Origin: JBBRLG01 sp038231495
GTDB taxonomy: Bacteria; Planctomycetota; Planctomycetia; Gemmatales; Gemmataceae
Reading direction: 5' to 3'
Length of the DNA stretch: 5,053 nt
Assembly (NCBI GenBank): GCA_038231495.1
Contig: JBBRLG010000546.1
Coordinates: 1 to 5,053, forward strand
The notes under the pieces are model-generated. The model was not told where the DNA came from. It did not search any database and saw only the letters and a program-made list of their open reading frames with translations. The position numbers and the translations under genes were made by a program. This document shows positions 1 to 4,931 of the stretch, piece by piece (within the stretch, counting starts at the first letter, position 1; each line of letters starts with the position of its first letter).

Positions 1-1
1 A

Positions 2-112
2 GGCAGCGGGATGCGTTGGTTGGTCGAGGGAGCGGCCCACGTAGCACCCTTACGCGCGTTGTACCAGTCCGGCGTGGCCGCTTGGGAGGCCTTCTTCGAC
101 ATGGCGGCTTGA
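2..112 (+). CDS. C-terminal end of a transposase-like protein (partial)
   Basis: This open frame enters from the left edge and stops at TGA 110-112, giving 36 residues that include GSGMRWLVEGA, LRALYQSG and AAWEAFF. A GSGM-x-W-x(2)-GA segment, then an LR-containing helix and a W-x(2)-F ending near the stop, resembles the C-terminus of ISKra4-like and related DDE transposases; this comes from memory of the family, without an alignment. No catalytic residue is visible, because the DDE core would lie to the left of the window. The ATG at 11 would give only 33 residues and is unlikely to be a real start. A hairpin follows 22 nt after the stop. It could instead be the tail of an unrelated protein; confidence is moderate that it is coding and lower that it is a transposase. 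Confidence 0.5.
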   Translation, partial: GSGMRWLVEGAAHVAPLRALYQSGVAAWEAFFDMAA

Positions 113-134
113 TTCGACACCTACGATTCCCACT

Positions 135-149
135 CACACCCTGTGCTTT
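135..149 (+). repeat. 15-bp direct repeat, copy 1
   Basis: CACACCCTGTGCTTT occurs here and again, identically, at 569-583. Both copies lie a short distance upstream of a REP-like GC-rich unit (a degenerate one at 188-209 and a good one at 593-617), so the 15-mer may belong to a larger degenerate repeat. Confidence 0.6.
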
Positions 150-166
150 GGGTGTGCCAAATTTTT
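135..166 (+). terminator. possible rho-independent terminator after the transposase-like gene
   Basis: A perfect 7-bp stem, CACACCC (135-141) with GGGTGTG (150-156), encloses an 8-nt loop and is followed by CCAAA and then five T residues (162-166). It starts 22 nt after the TGA at 110-112, where a terminator would be expected. The T run is set back 5 nt from the stem, which weakens the call. The left arm and loop are also part of a 15-bp direct repeat found again at 569-583 without the right arm. Confidence 0.35.
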
Positions 167-290
167 CGGGACCGTGTGGTGGTCGCCGGGGGGAGTCGTC
201 CGCCTCGCCGCGCGTGCCAATCGTTGTCCAACCGCGACCTCTTTGGATGACGACCGGGCCTGTCCGACCCAACCACGCCAATCAACATAT

Positions 291-437
291 GGCGAGGGTC
301 GAACCGCTTTGGCGCAAACGCCATTCGCAAGCCAGCCGTAAACCCTTTATCAGTAGTCTCTTACGCATCAGCACCGACGCCGGATCGACCCTCGCCAATC
401 TCGACCCTCGCCACGAATTTAACATTGGCGAGGGTCG
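291..437. repeat. cluster of GGCGAGGGTC units in both orientations
   Basis: The 10-mer GGCGAGGGTC appears on the + strand at 291-300 and 427-436 and on the - strand at 387-396 and 403-412. The units at 386-399 and 424-437 extend to a perfect 14-bp inverted repeat (CGACCCTCGCCAAT / ATTGGCGAGGGTCG) with a 24-nt spacer that contains the fourth unit. The result is a foldable, repeat-like stretch with no coding sense. The function is unknown; a decayed interspersed repeat is the simplest reading. Confidence 0.6.
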
Positions 438-568
438 GCCTTTCCGGGTGTCGTTCGCGTCCGCCAGCGGACGCATGCGCACGCGCAAAAGCTGCCATGG
501 TCGCTGAATGGCTCTCCTCTCACCTCGTGGGAGAGGGCAGGCAGCGTTTCGCTCCCCGAAAGAGTTGC

Positions 569-583
569 CACACCCTGTGCTTT
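569..583 (+). repeat. 15-bp direct repeat, copy 2
   Basis: This is the second identical copy of CACACCCTGTGCTTT (first at 135-149). It ends 9 nt before the left arm of the REP-like inverted pair. Unlike copy 1 it is not followed by the GGGTGTG arm, so it forms no hairpin here. Confidence 0.6.
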
Positions 584-592
584 AGAAACCGT

Positions 593-672
593 GGCGAGCG
601 GCGGTCGAAAGTCCCCCCTGGTAGTGTCGGGGGCGTGCGGTAGGCACGGCGGACTTTCGTCCGCCGCTCGCC
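593..672. repeat. REP-like inverted pair (BIME-like palindrome)
   Basis: The left unit (593-617) begins GGCGAGCGGCGG and continues TCGAAAGTCC. The right unit (648-672) is the same 25-nt sequence on the opposite strand, with 23 of 25 positions matching and a 30-nt spacer. The right unit also forms its own hairpin: on the minus strand GGCGGAC, GAAA tetraloop, GTCCGCC, a perfect 7-bp stem at 648-665. Two inverted units, each able to fold alone or with the other, is the layout of REP/BIME elements. The pair begins 47 nt beyond the stop codon of the minus-strand membrane-protein gene, so it may also act as its terminator or protect its mRNA 3' end, although no T run follows. Confidence 0.65.
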
Positions 673-718
673 TTAATTTTGCAAGGCACCTCCGCAGCAT
701 CCACCCCATTTTCTCGTT

Positions 719-1759
719 TCAAAGCACCAGGTCGATCCGGGCCGGCGGGCGGTTGCCGCGGCGTTCCAAGGCCAGCATCAGTCCGGCCCCGGCGATCGCG
801 GCCAGGTGCAGGGCGATGATGATTTTCAGGTAAAGCGTCCGCGTCACGACCGCGGCCGCCTTGCCCTTGAGTACTTTGAGCTTCATCTCATCGATTGAGT
901 CGCGGCTTTCCTGTTTCTCAAGCTTGGCGAACTTCTCCGCCTCCCAGGTGTAGACGCTCTTTTCCAGCGGGAACCAAACCAGGAGTTGTACGCACAGGAG
1001 CAGGAAGACGAGCAGGTTCAAAACCGCCACCAGGCCCCAGCGCCATTGCATGAACGGCTCGACCGTCGGCGGCAACTTGAGCTTCAAAAACGGCAGCACC
1101 GCGCAGCCGACCGTGACCGCGACGGTCAGCAACAGGAGCGGCATATAAAGCAGCATCAAAAAGCCGAAGCCGGGCCGGAAGTTTTTGAGGTTCTCGTTCT
1201 CGGCAAGTTCTGCCGTCGTCGGGAAATGGAAGTCTTTAACGTTGGCGTCCTCGGAATACCCGCCGTAAACGACTTCCCAGATGCGCTGCGACACGGCCAT
1301 CTGGCCACCGGGGTAAACGCCGATGACTGGGCTAATGAGGACCAATGCGAGGACCAGGAATACTGCAACCGGCGCGATCCAGCGCACGATTTCCGGCTTG
1401 ATCCAGACCGAGAACGTCAGCGGTCCGCTCGGGGGCGGCGGCGGCGGCGTGCCGGTGAACGAGGTCCCCGGCGGCGACGTGGCCGCGGTCGAGGTCAACG
1501 GCGGCACGGCGGGCGAGGAAAGTAAGTTGGCCGGGGCCGTCGAGGTCGAGGTCGTTACCGGCGCTTCGACTTGCACGGGGTAAGTCTCCGCCTGCGCCGG
1601 CGGCGGGGACGGGGGCGGCATCGTCAGAGTCGCGGCGGTCGAGGCGGGCAGACCGGGAACGGTGAAGGTGCCGCTGCATTTCGAGCATTTCATTAGTTGC
1701 CCGGCGTACTGCTCCGGCACGTTGAGCATTTGTTGACAGTTGGGACATAAAAGGTTCAT
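719..1759 (-). CDS. zinc-ribbon protein with proline-rich linker and four membrane segments
   Basis: The function is not recognised. The 346-residue protein opens with a zinc ribbon: CPNC at residues 5-8 and CSKC at 25-28, with the VPEQYAGQ stretch typical of the short MJ0042-like zinc fingers common at planctomycete N-termini. Residues 36-115 form a low-complexity Pro/Ser/Thr/Ala linker with a run of six prolines near 105-110. Membrane segments follow at about 127-149, 199-224, 242-263 and 311-331. A loop at 150-198 contains acidic and aromatic residues, and a charged, helix-prone stretch spans 266-300. The start at 1759 was chosen because the ribbon then begins at once (MNLLCPNC) and AGGA lies 9 nt upstream; an ATG at 1831 would add 24 unrelated residues. 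It lies 140 bp downstream of nnrD on the same strand, so co-transcription is possible. The ribbon may bind protein or nucleic acid at the membrane; that is inference. Confidence 0.85.
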   Translation of the reverse strand: MNLLCPNCQQMLNVPEQYAGQLMKCSKCSGTFTVPGLPASTAATLTMPPPSPPPAQAETYPVQVEAPVTTSTSTAPANLLSSPAVPPLTSTAATSPPGTSFTGTPPPPPPSGPLTFSVWIKPEIVRWIAPVAVFLVLALVLISPVIGVYPGGQMAVSQRIWEVVYGGYSEDANVKDFHFPTTAELAENENLKNFRPGFGFLMLLYMPLLLLTVAVTVGCAVLPFLKLKLPPTVEPFMQWRWGLVAVLNLLVFLLLCVQLLVWFPLEKSVYTWEAEKFAKLEKQESRDSIDEMKLKVLKGKAAAVVTRTLYLKIIIALHLAAIAGAGLMLALERRGNRPPARIDLVL

Positions 1760-1899
1760 GGAGTGCGGTCCTGCTTGAACGAAGATTGCGGTTCCGACGG
1801 AATAAACGCGGGCCGTGGCCACCGGGGACACTCGGCAAATGATAACGGCGTTCGCCGGGAGAATAAAGCCGGGAAAGCGCGATTATTCGGCGTAGACGG

Positions 1900-2769
1900 T
1901 CACGGACGCGCCTGCGCATGCTGCCGAAACGCCTCCGGCAGGTAGTCGAGCAGGTCGGACGCCACCAGGGACGGTTCGCCCAAAGTGTCGCGGGCCAGGT
2001 CGCCGGCCAGCCCGTGCAGGTAGACGCCCAGCTGCGCGGCCGCGAACGGCTCCAACCCCTGCCCGACGAGCGCACCGATCAACCCGGCCAGCACGTCGCC
2101 GGTGCCGCCCGTCGCCATGCCGGGGTTGCCGGTGGCGTTGACGTAGACCCGGTCGCCGTCGGTCACAACGGTGCCGTGGCCCTTGAGGACGACCACGACG
2201 TTATGTTGTTCGGCGAAATGCACCGCGGATTCTTGCCTGTGGGTCTGAATTTCCGGGATCGACGCCCCGGTCAGCCGTGCGAACTCGCCGGGGTGCGGCG
2301 TCAGGACCAGTGGCCGCTTGTTCCCTTTTAACACGTCCAGACGTTTTGCCAGGGCGTTGAGGCCGTCGGCGTCGAGGATCAACGGTGCCGCGTCCGCGCG
2401 GAGTATCTCGGCCAGCACGTCCGGCAAATCCGGATTCTGCCCCAGGCCCGGACCGAGGACCGTCGCGGTCTCGCCTTTGAGCAGTTCGAGCAGTGCCGGC
2501 AGCGCCTCCTTGCCCAAACGCCCCTCGCCGTCGCCGGGCAGCGCAGCGGTCAGGTAGCACTGGTTGGCGGCGGCGACGAGCGGCCAGATGCCTTGCGGCA
2601 CCGCAACCTTCACCAGCCCGGCCCCGCCGCGCAGGGCCGCGGACGCACACAACACCGCCGCCCCCGACATGCCGCGGCTGCCGGCGACGACGAGGACGCG
2701 GCCGAACGTTCCTTTGTTGGCGTCCACCGGCCGCGGTCCCAGGCGGGGTAGTTCGTCAATAATGCGCAT
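1900..2769 (-). CDS. nnrD: ADP/ATP-dependent NAD(P)H-hydrate dehydratase
   Basis: NnrD dehydrates the S form of hydrated NADH or NADPH back to the working cofactor, using ADP or ATP, in the cytoplasm (established for the YjeF C-terminal/CARKD family). The 289-residue protein shows the family motifs in order: KGTFGRVLVVAGSRGMSGAA (19-38), ATVLGPGLGQ (102-111), PLILDADGLNAL (129-140), LVLTPHPGEFARLTG (154-168), VVLKGHGTVV (193-202), and NPGMATGGTGDVLAGL (215-230), where D225 is the expected catalytic aspartate. Length and motif spacing fit a complete stand-alone domain. The N-terminal epimerase domain (NnrE), fused to it in E. coli, is absent and not in the window. The start at 2769 is supported by the MRIIDELP opening and GAGG 9 nt upstream; an upstream ATG at 2916 would add 49 residues foreign to the family. 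A small hairpin (2791-2805) sits in its leader. Confidence 0.95.
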   Translation of the reverse strand: MRIIDELPRLGPRPVDANKGTFGRVLVVAGSRGMSGAAVLCASAALRGGAGLVKVAVPQGIWPLVAAANQCYLTAALPGDGEGRLGKEALPALLELLKGETATVLGPGLGQNPDLPDVLAEILRADAAPLILDADGLNALAKRLDVLKGNKRPLVLTPHPGEFARLTGASIPEIQTHRQESAVHFAEQHNVVVVLKGHGTVVTDGDRVYVNATGNPGMATGGTGDVLAGLIGALVGQGLEPFAAAQLGVYLHGLAGDLARDTLGEPSLVASDLLDYLPEAFRQHAQARP

Positions 2770-2790
2770 CGGAAAGCACCTCGTCAGGCC

Positions 2791-2805
2791 CCGCGTGTTA
2801 CGCGG
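2791..2805 (-). other. small hairpin in the nnrD leader
   Basis: CCGCGT and ACGCGG form a perfect 6-bp stem with a 3-nt loop about 20 nt before the nnrD start codon, just upstream of its GAGG ribosome-binding site. It could affect translation slightly, but there is no sign of a ligand-binding RNA. Confidence 0.35.
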
Positions 2806-2923
2806 AACGCTAAATCCGAAGAATGGAGCTGTGCCGATTAACCAATACCCGCCGAGGCCGCGCAATGCAACGGACAACCGACGGCGGCGGTGGCCGATGC
2901 CTGCCTGGCGGCTCACGGAATGC

Positions 2924-2952
2924 TTGACAACCCGTCGCAGCGGCCATAGCCT
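2924..2952 (+). promoter_or_regulatory. sigma-70-type promoter for the membrane-protein gene at 3097
   Basis: A perfect -35 TTGACA (2924-2929) is separated by exactly 17 bp from TAGCCT (2947-2952), which keeps the most conserved T, A and final T of the -10 box. The predicted start near 2959 gives a leader of about 140 nt. That leader holds an 11-bp hairpin (2965-3009, with a 3-nt bulge on the left arm). The site lies in the 327-bp gap between the divergent nnrD and the gene it faces. Confidence 0.65.
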
Positions 2953-3096
2953 GGGGACTCAGAGTCGTCGCCGCGGCGATTCCCTGAAAGATCGGCCGCG
3001 CCGCGACGAAATACTCCCGAGGGCCGTTGGCCTCGTAATTGCTGAGAGAAAACGCACGCAGCCTTGACGCGCAAAACAACCGACGAGAGACGAACC

Positions 3097-3978
3097 ATGT
3101 CCGACGCCACGTCACAACCGCCGCCGCAGCCGCCGCCGTTTACCCACCCGAACCCCGCAGCACCGGAAGAGTATGCGCTGACCATCGTCAGCCATTCTAA
3201 CCTTTTCTACTGGTGGCCGGTGTGGGCGGTCAGCATCCTTCTCGGCTTCCTGACGATGATCGAAAGCAACGCCCTGGCCGTGGTCCCGAGCGAAATGCAA
3301 GTGGCCCACAAAGCCACCGTCACGCTCGCGGACGGCACCAAGGTGGAAAACCAGGCCGTCCTTTACGGCAAAGACCCGCAAAAGGATATCAACGACGAGG
3401 CGAACAAGTTGCAAAAGCCGAGTGTGCGCATCTCCCGGCACAAGAGCTACGGCGTGGTGTTCACCTTCGTTTTGCTCCTGGTCATCTTCATCACGAACGT
3501 GCCGTTGCGCGGCATGTGGTCGCTGGTTGCGATCATTCTGGTGGCGTTCGTCATCCTGTTGTTCGCCTATTTCGGGGTGTGGGATAAGGTGTTCGCCGTG
3601 CTGGAATCGCTGGACATCCGCATCAACGAGGGCGGTTACTTCATGATCGGCGGCAGCCTGTTCGTGTTGTGGATTGTGACATTCCTCTTCTTCGACCGCC
3701 AGGTGTACATCACGGTGACGCCGGGCAACTTCAAGGTTTGCACGGAAGTCGGCGGCGGCGAAAAGGTGTACGACACTGCCGGCATGCAGCTGGAGAAGCA
3801 CCGCAGCGACCTGTTTCGCCATTGGGTTTTGGGCATGGGGTCAGGCGATCTGACGGTGAACACCTCGGGCGCGACGAACGCCCACATCGAATTGCCGAAC
3901 GTTCTGTTTGTTGGCAAAAAGGTGCAGGAGATCGAGAACCTGATCAAGCGGAAAACGGTGGTCGAGACGCGCGGTTAA
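3097..3978 (+). CDS. four-segment membrane protein with a PH-like C-terminal domain
   Basis: The protein has 293 residues and no confident name. A short proline-rich N-terminus (8-20) precedes membrane segments at about 36-55, 119-135, 140-160 and 182-199. Residues 56-118 form a charged loop containing a lysine-rich KDPQKDINDEANK stretch. Residues 200-287 are soluble: beta-strand-like VYITVTPGNFKVCTEVG, then a GSGDLTVNT turn (248-256), an IELPNV strand and a final helix (VQEIENLIKRK). This order resembles the bacterial PH-like (bPH2/YdbS-type) domain found after membrane segments; it is a recognition by eye. I chose ATG 3097 because GAGAGA lies about 8 nt upstream; a TTG at 3064 would add 11 charged residues and has no obvious ribosome site. 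The gene has its own promoter, is divergent from nnrD, and is followed by the tRNA promoter. The soluble face probably binds a partner or lipid; that is inference. Confidence 0.85.
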   Translation: MSDATSQPPPQPPPFTHPNPAAPEEYALTIVSHSNLFYWWPVWAVSILLGFLTMIESNALAVVPSEMQVAHKATVTLADGTKVENQAVLYGKDPQKDINDEANKLQKPSVRISRHKSYGVVFTFVLLLVIFITNVPLRGMWSLVAIILVAFVILLFAYFGVWDKVFAVLESLDIRINEGGYFMIGGSLFVLWIVTFLFFDRQVYITVTPGNFKVCTEVGGGEKVYDTAGMQLEKHRSDLFRHWVLGMGSGDLTVNTSGATNAHIELPNVLFVGKKVQEIENLIKRKTVVETRG

Positions 3979-4013
3979 GGGACGCCGGGGGCAGACGAAA
4001 CCGGGCGCTAGGC

Positions 4014-4019
4014 TATAAT
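4014..4019 (+). promoter_or_regulatory. -10 box upstream of the tRNA-Ser fragment
   Basis: A consensus TATAAT lies 39 nt before the first tRNA base, which would give a leader of about 33 nt. I see no good -35 hexamer at 16-18 bp spacing (the region reads GGGGCAGACG), so the promoter would rest on its -10 or on an upstream element. With the tRNA gene broken, transcription from here would run antisense through the group II intron. Confidence 0.55.
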
Positions 4020-4058
4020 GCCGGTTGGAAACGGCGTGGCCCGAGTCGCGGCGTTCCG

Positions 4059-4079
4059 GGAGAGGTGACCGAGCGGGTA
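4059..4079 (+). pseudogene. tRNA-Ser gene, 5' fragment only
   Basis: GGAGAGG (acceptor 5' strand), TG, then ACCGAGCGG match the first 18 nt of bacterial serine tRNAs, including the ACC side of the D stem and the GG of the D loop. A TATAAT box lies just upstream. The D-stem partner, anticodon arm, long variable arm, T arm and 3' acceptor strand are all missing: the following bases are the 3' end of a group II intron on the opposite strand. Because the intron is antisense to the tRNA, splicing could not restore a tRNA transcript. The anticodon, and so the isoacceptor, cannot be told. The boundary between tRNA and intron is uncertain by about 3 nt. Confidence 0.65.
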
Positions 4080-4115
4080 GTGCTAGGTAGGATCTCGCGA
4101 TCTTTCCCCCCCTCC

Positions 4116-4149
4116 AAACCGGACATGCGACTTTCACCGCATCCGGCTT
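4116..4149 (-). ncRNA. group II intron domain V
   Basis: This is the 34-nt catalytic hairpin. On the minus strand it begins AAGCCGGATGCG and carries the AGC catalytic triad (4148-4146), which pairs with GTT near the 3' side. It has a GAAA tetraloop (4135-4132) and a two-nucleotide bulge, TG (4125-4124), opposite the middle of the stem. All expected pairs form, so the ribozyme core is not visibly decayed. This is the strongest single piece of evidence for the intron. Confidence 0.9.
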
Positions 4150-4555
4150 TCCAGGAATAGTCACGCTACTCCAGAAGGGCAGACCAGACGAGATGTCTTT
4201 GTGTCTCAGGGACGCACCAAGGAATCCGCATTACGCGGCCCTCGACAGATCTGCAATTTCCCTGGGAGGTCGGTTGACTCCTGTGTGGAAGTAACGGCGG
4301 GCATTCCATGCACCATACGCTCCGTTACGTCGTTGCTGTTCCCTGGCGGACCTTCGCCCTGTACGCCCCCTTACAGAGCGTCGTTTGGCTACTACGCCGC
4401 CTCCGCCCTCCACGGCGTCGGCTGGCATTTTCACGTCTGCTGGCATGGTTGGAATCCATGTGCAGATGCAACACCGTGGATTTCCCAAGTTCCGTCATAA
4501 CAGACGATAGAACCCTTAGCTGCCTGCTCCACGCCGGGTGGTTTTGGAGACAACA

Positions 4556-4579
4556 CCTTCGGGGTTCGGAGACCGAAGG
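4556..4579 (-). other. EBS1 hairpin of the group II intron
   Basis: A perfect 7-bp stem, CCTTCGG / CCGAAGG, presents a 10-nt loop containing CCGAAC (4569-4564). These six bases pair fully with GTTCGG (4843-4838), which ends exactly at the proposed 5' splice site. A terminal loop in domain I matching the 5' exon is how group II introns recognise their target, so this fixes both the splice site and the target sequence. Confidence 0.75.
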
Positions 4580-4837
4580 CCCACCACCGTACCGATTTTG
4601 GTCCAGGGGTATCAGCCGTTTCACCTGTTCTTGGTGACGACGCGCGCACAGGTTTCTCGCGTCAGCATAGGTTCAGGGTTCGACAGGCAATCGCCTTCGG
4701 CTGGCAGATGCTGTTCTTTGTCAGCAGGCTTCCCACCCTACCCCCTGCCAGGGGATAACGCAGGCTGCTCTACCCTTACTCCGTTGTCCTGGCGTAACTC
4801 GTTTCAGAGCAATCTGTTATGACGTTAAATGGCGCAC

Positions 4838-4931
4838 CCGAACGTTAAAGCTCAGCAGCGGCGGGGCACCGGAGAGCTGGGAGTCGTGGAAACGAATCAT
4901 GCCCCGCCGTCTGCTGCAGCGCCTGGTTCGT
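4838..4931. repeat. attC-like long hairpin next to the intron 5' end
   Basis: Read on the + strand, the left arm 4853-4868 (CAGCAGCGGCGGGGCA) pairs with 4900-4916 (TGCCCCGCCG, T, CTGCTG) without mismatch apart from an extra T4910. GCT (4850-4852) pairs with AGC (4918-4920) past an extra C4917. After an unpaired spacer, CGAAC (4839-4843) pairs with GTTCG (4926-4930). The terminal loop is 31 nt. An outer AAC/GTT stem, a spacer, a long inner stem and extrahelical bases on one arm only is the architecture of integron attC sites. However, the outer boxes do not match the classical GTTRRRY beyond GTT. On the minus strand it forms the 5' exon of the intron, ending in the IBS1 bases. The alternative is a plain terminator-like or REP-like palindrome. 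Confidence 0.5.

Larger units (their letters stand above)
113..718. other. gene-free, repeat-rich intergenic region
   Basis: I find no convincing gene in these roughly 600 bases. The open frames crossing it have arginine/serine/proline-rich translations without motifs, as expected for out-of-frame GC-rich DNA. It does hold a terminator-like hairpin (135-166), a 15-bp direct repeat (135-149 and 569-583), a cluster of four ten-base units in both orientations (291-437), a perfect 8-bp hairpin with a 2-nt loop (457-474), a CCTCTC/GAGAGG hairpin (516-536) and a REP-like inverted pair (593-672). It lies between the end of a transposase-like gene and the 3' end of a convergent gene, so it needs no promoters of its own. 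Confidence 0.6.
4080..4837 (-). mobile_element. ORF-less group II intron
   Basis: A group II intron is a self-splicing ribozyme and retroelement. The 5' end at 4837 reads GTGCGCC, matching the GTGYG consensus. The 3' side has a full domain V (4116-4149) and a domain VI hairpin (about 4085-4113) with a GCGA tetraloop; A4088 is the candidate branch point, 8 nt before a terminal AC (4081-4080). A hairpin at 4556-4579 presents CCGAAC, complementary to all six bases just before the 5' splice site (GTTCGG, 4843-4838), as EBS1 pairs with IBS1. The region between is rich in stems. I find no reverse transcriptase or maturase motif in any frame, so mobility would need a protein made elsewhere. At about 758 nt the length suits an intron without a domain IV ORF. 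Class is not assigned. The 3' end is uncertain: 4077 is the alternative. Confidence 0.8.

Noticed and set aside
16..507. Plus-strand 163-codon frame at the left end as a gene
   Set aside because: It is out of frame with the transposase-like tail, runs through inverted repeats, and has no ribosome site or motif.
1760..1831. Longer start for the zinc-ribbon protein at 1831
   Set aside because: It adds 24 residues with no relation to the ribbon, whereas MNLLCPNC at 1759 has an AGGA at proper distance.
1332..2075. Minus-strand 247-codon frame overlapping both minus-strand genes
   Set aside because: It lies out of frame with two well-supported genes, is extremely arginine-rich and is a GC-driven shadow.
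2819..2867. Minus-strand promoter for nnrD (TTGCAT, 17 bp, TATTGG)
   Set aside because: Only three of six bases match in each hexamer, which is too weak to list as a feature.
2770..2916. Longer start for NnrD at 2916
   Set aside because: The extra 49 residues are arginine/glycine-rich and not part of the family; the start at 2769 has GAGG upstream.
4201..4500. Plus-strand 99-codon frame (and the frame at 4308-4637) as a small protein gene
   Set aside because: It is antisense to the intron ribozyme, has no ribosome-binding site or known motif, and its composition follows the RNA structure on the other strand.
4231..4649. Several minus-strand open frames of 72-99 codons inside the intron as a maturase or its remnant
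   Set aside because: None shows a reverse transcriptase motif (no YxDD) or a maturase or HNH signature; the translations are arginine/serine-rich and overlap structured intron RNA.
4645..4649. Alternative intron 5' end at a second GTGCG on the minus strand
   Set aside because: The six bases before it (AAACCT) have no matching loop in the intron, and the remaining length of about 570 nt would drop stems that look like domain I.
4838..4931. Canonical integron attC site
   Set aside because: The outer boxes keep only the AAC/GTT core and do not match RYYYAAC/GTTRRRY in either orientation, so only attC-like is claimed.
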